From JBPBPI01 sp050954885 (GTDB taxonomy: Bacteria > Pseudomonadota > Alphaproteobacteria > Caedimonadales > Caedimonadaceae), in contig JBPBPI010000090.1 in NCBI GenBank assembly GCA_050954885.1, positions 1-40,192 on the forward strand: a DNA stretch of 40,192 nucleotides, given 5' to 3'. Position 1 is the first letter of the stretch. Each line of letters begins with the position of its first letter. This document shows positions 32,598 through 40,192 of the stretch, in pieces. The notes beneath the pieces are model-generated. The model made no database searches, was not told where the DNA came from, and saw only the letters and a program-made list of their open reading frames with translations. Both the position numbers and the translations under genes were made by a program.

Positions 32598-33872
32598 ATG
32601 ATGAAAAAAGCGGAGATCAACTTAAATTACATAGGGTTGATTTCTTTATTTTCGTTGACAATCTTCTTGGTGGGCTGTGGCAGCAAATATGAAGATGATT
32701 TGTGTGTTATGCAACCTAGTGGTACTTATACACCTTGCCATACCAAACATGCCAAAAGAGGATATAATAAACCTTACACCATTAAAGGTATTCGTTACAC
32801 ACCACAGCCTCATTATGAAATTAATGAAATTGGTATCGCATCTTATTATGGCGGCACGGACGTGTTTCACGGACGTCCGACATCGACAGGAAAAATTTTT
32901 GATAAAGATCGTATTTCAGCAGCCCACAAAACAGCGGCTTTACCTTGTGTCATTTGGGTGACAAATTTGGAAAATGGCCGTCGCATAAAAGTAGAAGTCA
33001 ATGATCGAGGTCCTTTCATTGACGGTCGCGTGATTGACGTTTCTCGAAAAACAGCGCAGCTTTTAGGGTTTCACCGCAAAGGAACCGCGAAAGTACATAT
33101 TGAAACAGCGGTACCTGAGACCTTAATGTTGGCTCAAGGACATCTTCACGATGATGTGATTCAACTGGCTGAAGTATCTCAACATGACAATATTGACGCT
33201 TTACAAAGTGTCAATGCTGTATCGGACATGCCGCCTTTGAATTCAACAATTGAATCAATTGTGCCAACGATGCCTGTGTCTCCTCAAAAATCACGTGCGG
33301 TAGCGCGATCCAAGAAAAATTTAGAGGATATTATTTTATTGGCCTCACAAGCAGAAGACCTTTCAAGTGTTGCCAAATCTGCACCAATTAAAACAAACAA
33401 AACCGTGGTTTCACGTCAGTCCTCTCTAGATTCTCTCATTCACCAAGTCATGGCGGAAGATAACAAAGAAAATATAAATGTACTTGCTGGACCACAACTA
33501 TCCCATGCAAATGAACAAATTCAAAAAACAGTAAGACCATTAAAAAAATCATTGCGCATGCCACAAACAGATTTAATTAAGACCACAAAGATGACGTCAA
33601 ATGCATCTTCGCCGCAAATTATGGCAGGGCAACAGGGATATTTTGTTCATGCAGCCTCTTTCAAATCTAAAGCTGAGACGCAAAATACCTATCAAAAATT
33701 ACAAAAAATTTTTACATCTGCCGCTGTCCGACGCGAAAGTATTCAATTTGGTTCCTTTAAAACCTATAGAATTCTCGTGGGTCCTTTGAGAAGTCGCCAA
33801 GATGCAAAGATTTTATTACAAAAAGTTTCATCATCAGGTCTTAAAGACGCAACGGTTATCTATAATGGGTAA
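32598..33872 (+). CDS. rlpA: RlpA-like septal lytic transglycosylase with SPOR domain
   Basis: This outer-membrane lipoprotein cleaves denuded glycan strands and helps daughter cells separate. The lipobox is LVGC, with C27 lipidated. The double-psi barrel (about 77-168) has GIASYYGG, H110 (RISAAHKTA) and D136 (VNDRGPF), the catalytic pair known from P. aeruginosa RlpA. A long variable linker leads to a C-terminal SPOR domain (about 345-424, GYFVHAASFKSKAETQNTY) that binds septal peptidoglycan. The start follows AAGGAGTTT; the next codon is also ATG. Only 14 bases separate it from the next gene. Confidence 0.93.
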   Translation: MMKKAEINLNYIGLISLFSLTIFLVGCGSKYEDDLCVMQPSGTYTPCHTKHAKRGYNKPYTIKGIRYTPQPHYEINEIGIASYYGGTDVFHGRPTSTGKIFDKDRISAAHKTAALPCVIWVTNLENGRRIKVEVNDRGPFIDGRVIDVSRKTAQLLGFHRKGTAKVHIETAVPETLMLAQGHLHDDVIQLAEVSQHDNIDALQSVNAVSDMPPLNSTIESIVPTMPVSPQKSRAVARSKKNLEDIILLASQAEDLSSVAKSAPIKTNKTVVSRQSSLDSLIHQVMAEDNKENINVLAGPQLSHANEQIQKTVRPLKKSLRMPQTDLIKTTKMTSNASSPQIMAGQQGYFVHAASFKSKAETQNTYQKLQKIFTSAAVRRESIQFGSFKTYRILVGPLRSRQDAKILLQKVSSSGLKDATVIYNG

Positions 33873-33886
33873 ATAATAGGATTTTT

Positions 33887-35107
33887 ATGAAAAAAATATT
33901 TTCAAGCTTTTCTCTTTTGGTCAAATTATGTTTGGTAACAGGGTTGTTTGCAACAATTGCTTATGCAAAACCAAAGCCCATCAAAAATGTTCCAGCGTCT
34001 ACACCTATAGCCGTGGTCAATGCGCCAACATCAACTACCAATGGTCCAAATCTTAATGCTAAACAAGCTATCTTAATTGATGTGCCCACCGGCGAGATTT
34101 TACTTGAGAAAAATGCCGATGAGATTATGCCGCCATCTTCCATGAGTAAAATCATGACGACATATTTGATTTTTGAGGAACTCAAAACAAAACGCCTCCA
34201 ATTATCAACAACTTTTCCAGTGAGTGAAAAAGCATGGCGCAAACAAGGATCCAAAATGTTTTTGACATTGAATGATCAAGTCAGTGTTGAAGATTTATTG
34301 CGTGGCATCATTATTCAATCTGGCAATGATGCCTGTATTACAATAGCTGAAGGTCTGAGTGGTAGTGAAGAAACCTTTGCTCAACAAATGACCCAAGTTG
34401 CCAAAGATTTAGGGGCCAAAAACAGTAACTTTGTTAATTCAACCGGTTGGCCAGACGAAAATCATTATTCAACAGCCCGTGATTTGGCTATCATTGCTCA
34501 AAAACTCATTGAAAATTATCCCCTCTATTATCCTTTTTTTGCTGAGCGTGAATTTACCTATCATAAAATTCATCAAATGAACCGCAATCCATTACTTGCG
34601 GCGTTTCCAGGGGCTGATGGACTTAAAACAGGGTCAACGGATGCCGGTGGATTTGGCCTTGTCGGCACCGCTATTCAAGACGGACGTCGATTGATTATGG
34701 TTATCAATGGTGCAGACTCTAAAAAAAGTCGTGCTGTCGATTCTAAAGCACTTCTTCAATGGGGATTTAGTAACTTTCCTTGCCTTCAACTTTACAAAAA
34801 AAATGATATTGTCGGTCAAGCAGATATCTGGTTGGGTGCAAAATCACAGGTTAACTTAATTGTAAAAGAAGCGGTTAATATCATTGTCCCACGACAAGAT
34901 ATAAAAAATACCAAAATTACGTTGGTTTACAAGGGACCTCTTGCAGCCCCTTTAAAAGCCAATCAAGAAGTTGGTCATATTATTGTCGCCCGGCCTCAAA
35001 AACCTGATTTGATTATCCCTGTGATGGTGCAGGAAGATGTTGCAAAGGCGGGACCACTTTTCAGTCTTAAAGCTGCGTTTTTGTATCTTTTTAAAGGCCA
35101 TCATTGA
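33887..35107 (+). CDS. dacA: D-alanyl-D-alanine carboxypeptidase (S11, DacA-like)
   Basis: This periplasmic enzyme removes the terminal D-Ala from pentapeptides. The 406 residues have a signal peptide (to about A27), the SxxK nucleophile S85-K88 (PPSSMSKIMT), the SGN triad S144-N146 and KTG at 246-248 (GLKTGSTDAGG). A C-terminal beta domain of the PBP5_C type follows, and near the end a hydrophobic/amphipathic segment (KAAFLYLFKG) fits membrane anchoring. It lies between rlpA and tmk in a four-gene plus-strand run. Confidence 0.94.
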   Translation: MKKIFSSFSLLVKLCLVTGLFATIAYAKPKPIKNVPASTPIAVVNAPTSTTNGPNLNAKQAILIDVPTGEILLEKNADEIMPPSSMSKIMTTYLIFEELKTKRLQLSTTFPVSEKAWRKQGSKMFLTLNDQVSVEDLLRGIIIQSGNDACITIAEGLSGSEETFAQQMTQVAKDLGAKNSNFVNSTGWPDENHYSTARDLAIIAQKLIENYPLYYPFFAEREFTYHKIHQMNRNPLLAAFPGADGLKTGSTDAGGFGLVGTAIQDGRRLIMVINGADSKKSRAVDSKALLQWGFSNFPCLQLYKKNDIVGQADIWLGAKSQVNLIVKEAVNIIVPRQDIKNTKITLVYKGPLAAPLKANQEVGHIIVARPQKPDLIIPVMVQEDVAKAGPLFSLKAAFLYLFKGHH

Positions 35108-35123
35108 TTTGATTGTTTAAATC

Positions 35124-35762
35124 ATGAGTATAGAAATGAAATCAGGTAAATTTATCACCTTTGAAGGAGGGGAAGGGGCAGGAAAATCAACTCAAATTCC
35201 TTATCTGAAAAGTTATTTAGAATCGCAAGGTCTAGAGGTTATCATCACCCGTGAGCCAGGAGGAAGTGAGGGAGCCGAGCAAATTCGTAAACTCATTGTT
35301 CATGGCTGCCCAACACGTTGGGATGCGTTAACCGAATATCTTTTATTAAGTGCTGCCCGTCGAGATCATATTGAAAAGTTAATTAAACCTGCTTTAAATC
35401 AAGGAAAGTGGGTAATTTGTGATCGATTTTTTGATTCATCCTTGGCCTATCAAGGCGCCGGCGGGGGGTTGCCTGAATCACAACTTCAACAGATTTATCA
35501 TGTTTTGGCACCTGATTTTGAACCAGATATTACTTTTATTTTTGATCTACCTTTAGAAATTGCGTTTAAGCGGGTTCAAAGACGGGCAGGTCATGAAGAA
35601 CGTTTTGAACAAATGTCGTTAGATTTTCATAGGCGTGTCCGAAATGAGTTTTTAAAAATTTGTAAAAATCATCCTCAAAGATGCTTTTTAATTGATGCCG
35701 ATCAACCTATTGAAGATATTGCCAAAGATATACAAAATCATTTAATTAAGATATCGACGTAA
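35124..35762 (+). CDS. tmk: Thymidylate kinase
   Basis: Tmk phosphorylates dTMP to dTDP. The 212 residues include the P-loop FEGGEGAGKST (13-23), TREPGGS, the DRx motif DRFFDSSLAYQGAG, and the lid segment RRAGHEERFE. The ATG at 35124 is used; the in-frame ATG at 35136 is also possible because there is no clear ribosome site. It is followed after 5 bases by holB, the usual tmk-holB pairing. Confidence 0.96.
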   Translation: MSIEMKSGKFITFEGGEGAGKSTQIPYLKSYLESQGLEVIITREPGGSEGAEQIRKLIVHGCPTRWDALTEYLLLSAARRDHIEKLIKPALNQGKWVICDRFFDSSLAYQGAGGGLPESQLQQIYHVLAPDFEPDITFIFDLPLEIAFKRVQRRAGHEERFEQMSLDFHRRVRNEFLKICKNHPQRCFLIDADQPIEDIAKDIQNHLIKIST

Positions 35763-35767
35763 CGCGT

Positions 35768-36799
35768 ATGGAAAATTATATATCTTCCAATAATCCTTTC
35801 ATTTTTGGTTTTGACGATTTCATTGATGTATTTAAAACAAGGTGTGTAAGGGGTACAATGCCCCAAAGTATTTTGTTGCATGGCCCGAAAGGGATTGGAA
35901 AAGCAACCTTTGCCTATCATCTGGCACGATATTTGGTTCAAGGACAGCCTGAAAATTTTAATGTACCTGAGAATTCTTCTTTGTTTGCCCAAGTCAGTCA
36001 AGGTGCATGTGAATACCTTATGGTTTTGGACCGACATACCAAAGGACAAGAGAAAAAAACTCGAACAATTTCAATCGATTCCGTTCGACAAATTGTTCAA
36101 TTTCTTCAATCAACCGCGCGCAATGATCGGTGGCGTGTGGTCATCATCGATAGTGTCGATGAATTGCATTATAAAGCCGCAAACGCTCTTTTAAAGACAT
36201 TAGAAGAGCCACCTCGGAAAACACTGGTTATATTAATTTCCCACAGTCTAGGACGCGTTTTACCTACCCTTAAATCACGCTGCTTACTTTTCGGTAAAAC
36301 TTTTTTAAGTGATGTCGCCATGACACAAGCCTTTAAGCATCTCTTGCCGTCAATGTCTATGACTGAACAAGATTTATATCAAGTTTACGCCATGGGATGT
36401 CCAGGCCGAATGACCTCGTTTATGACGCTAGGTGGTCGCCAATTTTATCAAGAATTTTTAAAAATAATGACGAGTGTTATTAAAGATGATGTGCGTCCAG
36501 CAATCTCTTTTGTTGATAAAATGCCAACCCAAGAAAATCCAGAACTATTTTATGAGGCGTTTCAACAGTTTTTTATATGGTGGCTGGGACATTTTTTAAT
36601 CTCATCCCATCAAAAATTATTGGGACAAACAGAAGAGACAAAAATAATTAATCAATTTCAACAAAAGCATAAACAACTGTTTTGGCTGAATTTTTGGCAG
36701 CACACAGTTCAATTGCTGGCACAAACCGAGGAAATCAGCCTAGATCGTCGCGCTGTTTTGATGTCGTTGTTTTATACAATGGCCTATGGTGAAGTTTAA
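35768..36799 (+). CDS. holB: DNA polymerase III subunit delta'
   Basis: Delta' is part of the clamp loader for the replicative polymerase. The 343 residues hold a P-loop GPKGIGKAT (39-47), sensor/Walker-B-like VVIIDSVDELHYKAANALLKTLEEPP (quoted in part: VVIIDSVDELHYKAANALLK), and the SRC motif LKSRC. The N-terminal cysteine zinc module of E. coli HolB is not evident. It ends 10 bases before the convergent Vat-type gene. Confidence 0.92.
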   Translation: MENYISSNNPFIFGFDDFIDVFKTRCVRGTMPQSILLHGPKGIGKATFAYHLARYLVQGQPENFNVPENSSLFAQVSQGACEYLMVLDRHTKGQEKKTRTISIDSVRQIVQFLQSTARNDRWRVVIIDSVDELHYKAANALLKTLEEPPRKTLVILISHSLGRVLPTLKSRCLLFGKTFLSDVAMTQAFKHLLPSMSMTEQDLYQVYAMGCPGRMTSFMTLGGRQFYQEFLKIMTSVIKDDVRPAISFVDKMPTQENPELFYEAFQQFFIWWLGHFLISSHQKLLGQTEETKIINQFQQKHKQLFWLNFWQHTVQLLAQTEEISLDRRAVLMSLFYTMAYGEV

Positions 36800-36809
36800 C
36801 ATAAAATCT

Positions 36810-37454
36810 TTATACGAGTGTTTGAAGAGATATTATATCGCCTGATGTGATCGCATTTAAATGCAATGTGATTTTGTCGACCGGCCAATCCCACCAAGCG
36901 AGTTCCAAAAGAAAATCAATGGTGTCTTGGTCAAAACGTTTGCGAATGAACCCAGCCGGATTGCCACCCCAAATTTCATAAGGTCCAACATTTTTGGTCA
37001 CCAAAGATTGCGTGGCAATGATGGCACCACTGCCAATTTTAAGTCCTTGCATGATCGTGACTGAATTACCAATCCACACATCATTTTCAATGATTGTATC
37101 GCCTTTACTGACCACATCCATAGACGCCCACGCCCAAGATTTACCAAACACTTTAAAAGGATAAGTCGAGATGCCATTCATGGCATGATTTGCGCCATTC
37201 ATGATAAATCTGACACCCGTTGCCAATTGGCAAAACTTTCCAATAATCAAATTGTCTTTCATAAAATCAAAAAGATATAAGACGTTTCTTTCAAAACTAT
37301 CGGGATCATGGGGATCATCATAATAGGTATAATCACCAATAAAAATTTGAGGATGGTTAATTTTATTTTTTAAAAAGAAAGTGCGTGTGACACCTTCGAT
37401 GGGATAAAGTGTTTGAGGATCTGGATGATCTTGAATTGTCGGTGGTTGTGACAT
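36810..37454 (-). CDS. Vat/CatB-type xenobiotic acetyltransferase (left-handed beta-helix), copy 1
   Basis: This trimeric hexapeptide-repeat enzyme is of the kind that acetylates streptogramins, chloramphenicol or unknown hydroxyl compounds. The 214 residues have the family start IFIGDYTYYDDP, LIIGKFCQLATGVRFIMNG, the catalytic His H90 in NGANHAMNGISTYPF, hexapeptide turns IENDVWIGNSVTIMQGLKIG, and the ending VGPYEIWGGNPAGFIRKRF. Its amino-acid pattern is closer to Vat than to CatB. It may be a housekeeping acetyltransferase and need not confer resistance. It is head-to-head with a paralogue at 37554. Confidence 0.9.
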   Translation of the reverse strand: MSQPPTIQDHPDPQTLYPIEGVTRTFFLKNKINHPQIFIGDYTYYDDPHDPDSFERNVLYLFDFMKDNLIIGKFCQLATGVRFIMNGANHAMNGISTYPFKVFGKSWAWASMDVVSKGDTIIENDVWIGNSVTIMQGLKIGSGAIIATQSLVTKNVGPYEIWGGNPAGFIRKRFDQDTIDFLLELAWWDWPVDKITLHLNAITSGDIISLQTLV

Positions 37455-37553
37455 GACTGAAAATGTCCTAAATTATCAATTTAAATAATTGTAACTTAAC
37501 ATAAAAAATATAGAAAAGACTTTTAGTCTATCTTTAAAAATCAGGAAATACAA

Positions 37554-38204
37554 ATGGTACTTTTTTGCAGTTATCGAGAATCAATCATCATTAAAGACCA
37601 TATTAAATGCCAACATATTATTGTAGGAGATTATTCATATTATTCAGGCTATTACCATGGCAAATCTTTTGAAGATTGTGTTTTATATTTAGATAAAATG
37701 GATAACCGTCATAAAAATGAAGATATCGACCAATTAATTATTGGAAAATTTTGTTCAATTGCAAGTGGTGTGAAATTTATGATGGGGGGGACGCAAGGTC
37801 ATAATCATCAGTGGATTGCAACTTACCCTTTGGACTTCTTAGAAGATGAGTTTGATAATTATGAAAGTGTTCCGCCGAAAGCTCAGCAACACAAGGGAAA
37901 TACTATAATTGGTAATGATGTATGGATTGGCTTTGAGGCACTAATTATGCCGGGAATAACAGTGAGCGATGGTGCAGTCATTGCAGCACACGCAGTTGTG
38001 ACCAAAAATGTTGGACCTTATGAAATTTGGGGTGGCAATCCTGCACATCTTATTAAAAAAAGATTTTCAGAATCTGATATTCAAAAACTTTTACAGATTA
38101 AATGGTGGGATTGGGAGATAAATGTTCTAAAATGTCATCTTAAATATTTAAGATCTGGCAACGTTGACACTTTATGGCAAAAATATCAAAGTAAGATTTT
38201 ATGA
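37554..38204 (+). CDS. Vat/CatB-type xenobiotic acetyltransferase, copy 2
   Basis: This 216-residue paralogue of the gene at 36810 has IIVGDYSYYSGYYHG, LIIGKFCSIASGVKFMMGG, the probable catalytic H83 in GGTQGHNHQWIATYPL (the QGH form typical of CatB-type XAT enzymes), IGNDVWIGFEALIMPGI, and the shared VGPYEIWGGNPAHLIKKRF. The two genes are divergent from a 99-base spacer. Its catalytic region is CatB-like whereas copy 1 is Vat-like, so the pair probably came by separate transfer or old duplication. Confidence 0.9.
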   Translation: MVLFCSYRESIIIKDHIKCQHIIVGDYSYYSGYYHGKSFEDCVLYLDKMDNRHKNEDIDQLIIGKFCSIASGVKFMMGGTQGHNHQWIATYPLDFLEDEFDNYESVPPKAQQHKGNTIIGNDVWIGFEALIMPGITVSDGAVIAAHAVVTKNVGPYEIWGGNPAHLIKKRFSESDIQKLLQIKWWDWEINVLKCHLKYLRSGNVDTLWQKYQSKIL

Positions 38205-38230
38205 AAGGGAAATAATTCCCTTTCATTTTA
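38201..38230 (+). terminator. Rho-independent terminator overlapping the stop of the CatB-like gene
   Basis: ATGAAAGGGAA (38201-38211) and TTCCCTTTCAT (38216-38226) form an 11-bp stem with an ATAA loop, followed by TTTTA. It includes the TGA stop codon at 38202-38204. Confidence 0.72.
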
Positions 38231-38241
38231 GCTCAATTTTA

Positions 38242-39516
38242 CTAATGAGAGGAACCAGCTTCAAGATAATTGGAAGTAAATCGATTAAGAATTTTGTATC
38301 CCTTATACAATTGATAAGTTGCTTCTACATATAATGCTGCTTCTTCTATTTCTTCTTTTGATAAAAGTTTTTTAGGATAAGAAGCTAGACTTTCAGAAAG
38401 ATTATATATTGAATTAAGGTAATATATATCTTCTTGAATTTTTCCCTCATGAATTTGATTATCAATTTTGCCTAATTTTTTAACTAAATCCTCTGAAAAA
38501 CCTATTTTGCCATTAAAATATTCAACTAAATTTACGATTTCTCTTGCGCGACGTCCTTTGTTTCTTCCAAAGTTAAAAAGAATCTCTGCATCCATAAGTT
38601 TTTGGTTTTCTAAAAGCATTTCGTAACGCGACATTTGATAAGAAAAATCGGTGATATTTGTTAAAATCTCATAATAATTGCCTTCATGAAAATATCTAAA
38701 AAAAGCCATTTGAGCCTGATGATATTCAGAAGTGTTCAAGCTTTTTTTCATTTCTTCTTGCAAAGCAGAAATTTTAGTAACATATTGCCAAAATCTATCA
38801 ACTGGAACTTTCATAGCTTTTAAAAAGAATTGAGTTGCATATTGAGCATGAGCTTGATCATGTTTAAATAGCTCAAGTGAATTTTGTTTTAAAAATCCGT
38901 CAAAAGAAAGTTCATGGTTTGTTCCAACTCCAAAAAAAAGAGCCAAACGTGGAAGATGGTGATCATCAAAAAAACCTAACCCCTCATTGAGCGTAAAAAT
39001 AGGTAACAACCCTTGTTTAGAAACATGCACTAAGGGAAGAGCAAGAAGTTCAGAAATAGGTGTTCCTGCGCATTGTAACTCTCCCTTAGTATTTAATTCA
39101 TTCTGAGTTCTTGAAAAAGCACCACGGTAAGCTTCAATATTTTCATTAATTTTTTCAGGATTGTTCTCTTCTAAAAAAGGACCATAATTAAGTATATTTG
39201 CCCAATAATATCCAATTGTCGCATAATCGATAAAAGATAAATTTTCAGTAAAATTGTTTTTGACAAAATCATCAAGAGCATTTAATTCATCTTTAATAGC
39301 TTCTTCATTAACTCGACCTGCAATGTTTCTTTCTATAAAAATTTTGTCTCGATTATAATGGGTCCAAAGCTCAGGCACAGCTGTATCATTTTTGAATTCT
39401 TTATCACGATGATAGCATTGTTTCGCAAGATTCAATCGCTCTTCACTGGTGACACGGTCTTCAGTTGCCTCAATTGAGAAAACCAAAAAAAATGTTGCCA
39501 ACATAAATTTTAACAT
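38242..39516 (-). CDS. Exported protein of unknown function
   Basis: The ATG at 39516 has AAAGGA six bases upstream and begins MLKFMLATFFLVFSIEATED, a signal peptide. A longer frame from 39549 would bury it. The mature part of this 424-residue protein is helical, rich in Asn/Lys/Glu/Tyr, with few cysteines and no repeats. No domain is recognised. It is AT-rich and stands alone between accessory genes, a typical position for lineage-specific secreted proteins. Confidence 0.7.
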   Translation of the reverse strand: MLKFMLATFFLVFSIEATEDRVTSEERLNLAKQCYHRDKEFKNDTAVPELWTHYNRDKIFIERNIAGRVNEEAIKDELNALDDFVKNNFTENLSFIDYATIGYYWANILNYGPFLEENNPEKINENIEAYRGAFSRTQNELNTKGELQCAGTPISELLALPLVHVSKQGLLPIFTLNEGLGFFDDHHLPRLALFFGVGTNHELSFDGFLKQNSLELFKHDQAHAQYATQFFLKAMKVPVDRFWQYVTKISALQEEMKKSLNTSEYHQAQMAFFRYFHEGNYYEILTNITDFSYQMSRYEMLLENQKLMDAEILFNFGRNKGRRAREIVNLVEYFNGKIGFSEDLVKKLGKIDNQIHEGKIQEDIYYLNSIYNLSESLASYPKKLLSKEEIEEAALYVEATYQLYKGYKILNRFTSNYLEAGSSH

Positions 39517-39793
39517 TTTTAATCCTTTGTATATTTCTAATCTGCTCAAAAAAATTTATATATCTTTTAAAAAAAATGTATAGATACAATTTTGACTAAT
39601 ATGAAAAAATATTTTTTGGTAATGCTAGATTCAATGTTTCATATTGTTCATTTTATTACCTTTAACTTTGAGTAAAATCAGAAATTTTTGCTGATAACAT
39701 TGATATAAATATTAAAAATATTGTATAGAGAAATTATTTTTTGAAGCAAATAATTGATATTCACCATAATAAAAATATTAAAGTAGGGTTATT

Positions 39794-40102
39794 ATGAATA
39801 TAAGCTTTCGACCTTTATTAGAAGTTGATTTTTCACAACTTTTAAAATGGCTGCGGCAATCCCATGTTCAAAAATGGTGGGATACAAATGTTTTCTGGAC
39901 ATTATCTTTAGTGAAAGAAAAATATAAAACTTATGTGCATGGTTACAAACTTGAAAAAGGCAATGTTAAAAAAATTCAATCTATGATCATTTGTTGTGAA
40001 GGTCGATCTATAGGTTATATACAATGTTATGATGCCTATGATTTTACAAGATCTGTTGCCTTAAAAAAATTGCCGATTTCTCTTGCTTGTTTAGATATAT
40101 AG
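39794..40102 (+). pseudogene. Truncated AAC(6')-like GNAT acetyltransferase gene
   Basis: The 102 codons begin ISFRPLLEVDFSQLLKWLRQ and continue with VQKWWD, YVHGYKLEKG and IGYIQCYDAYDF, the N-terminal half of AAC(6')/siderophore-type GNAT enzymes of about 170-190 residues. The frame stops at TAG just after SLACLDI, exactly where the family continues with an IGE..F..KG.G acetyl-CoA loop. The next bases read L-N-E-F-M-F-L-H-N-G-K-I-M-I and then stop again, looking like decayed remains of that loop. So the acetyl-CoA site is missing and the product should be inactive. Confidence 0.68.
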
Positions 40103-40192
40103 CTGAATGAGTTTATGTTTTTACATAATGGCAAGATTATGATCTAGGTTGTGTAAGAAGTTTAAAGGGGTGGCTCTGTCCTTTCTGAGTCT
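40103..40192 (+). other. Decayed GNAT tail and possible start of a mobile element at the window edge
   Basis: Bases 40103-40144 look like the remains of the GNAT C-terminus. The last 21 bases from 40172, GGCTCTGTCCTTTCTGAGTC onwards, resemble the GG-starting ends of IS5/IS6-type elements. Nothing inside the window can confirm this. Confidence 0.2.

Noticed and set aside
39601..39675. 24-codon frame MKKYFLVMLDSMFHIVHF...
   Set aside because: No ribosome binding site, no recognisable family, and AT-rich DNA yields such frames by chance. The gap 39550-39793 shows nothing else.

Overview
The window comes from an AT-rich alphaproteobacterium. The best single clue is the block hemC-hemD-(mitofilin/Mic60-like)-(HemY-like TPR protein) at 10776-14703, a gene order known from Alphaproteobacteria. 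It is supported by a ChpT-type histidine phosphotransferase (CckA-ChpT-CtrA relay), a dicarboxylate/amino-acid symporter of the kind common in intracellular lineages, many small GNAT/Vat acetyltransferases, IS remnants and decaying genes. Together these suggest a host-associated lineage of the Holosporales/Rickettsiales type. That placement is inferred from gene content; no rRNA is present.

Layout. 1-700: the 3' end of a transposase, its probable terminal repeat, and a gene that seems to have lost its 5' end to the IS. 706-6629: an SDF-family symporter on the minus strand, then a plus-strand run of a large SF1 helicase/ATPase, a methyltransferase with an export signal, and a GNAT acetyltransferase. 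6632-10690 (minus): tsaD, gpsA and an O-antigen ligase-like protein carrying a degenerate CapD-like Rossmann domain. 10776-15955 (plus): hemC, hemD, Mic60-like, HemY-like, a possible CYTH-like protein and a half-size chromate transporter; a lipoprotein gene with its own strong terminator follows at 16066-16725. 16758-18283: an accessory island with tRNA-Ser(CGA), two tandem hairpin units that each start with the tRNA 3' end, a methyltransferase flanked by short direct repeats, and a dead mazE antitoxin gene. 18293-19186: an orphan umuD-like gene and a 54-codon YtjA/DUF1328 gene. 19189-26466 (minus): the bacterial alpha-2-macroglobulin and PBP1C pair. 26591-30085: mutT, ogt, a secreted 81-bp-repeat protein and a ferritin-like DUF2383 protein. 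30217-36799: cell-envelope and division genes (M23 endopeptidase, ChpT, RlpA, a DacA-like carboxypeptidase), then tmk and holB. 36810-40192: two head-to-head Vat/CatB-type acetyltransferases, an unknown exported protein and a broken AAC(6')-like GNAT gene.

How the genes fit together. Peptidoglycan and envelope upkeep dominates (pbpC and A2M, M23, rlpA, dacA, O-antigen ligase). Tetrapyrrole synthesis shares an operon with inner-membrane architecture genes. Nucleotide-pool and DNA-damage functions (mutT, ogt, umuD, tmk, holB) are scattered. The least ordinary stretches are the tRNA-Ser island, the palindromes inside the helicase gene, the secreted repeat protein and the O-antigen ligase/CapD-like fusion. 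No CRISPR array, rRNA operon or complete mobile element was seen.
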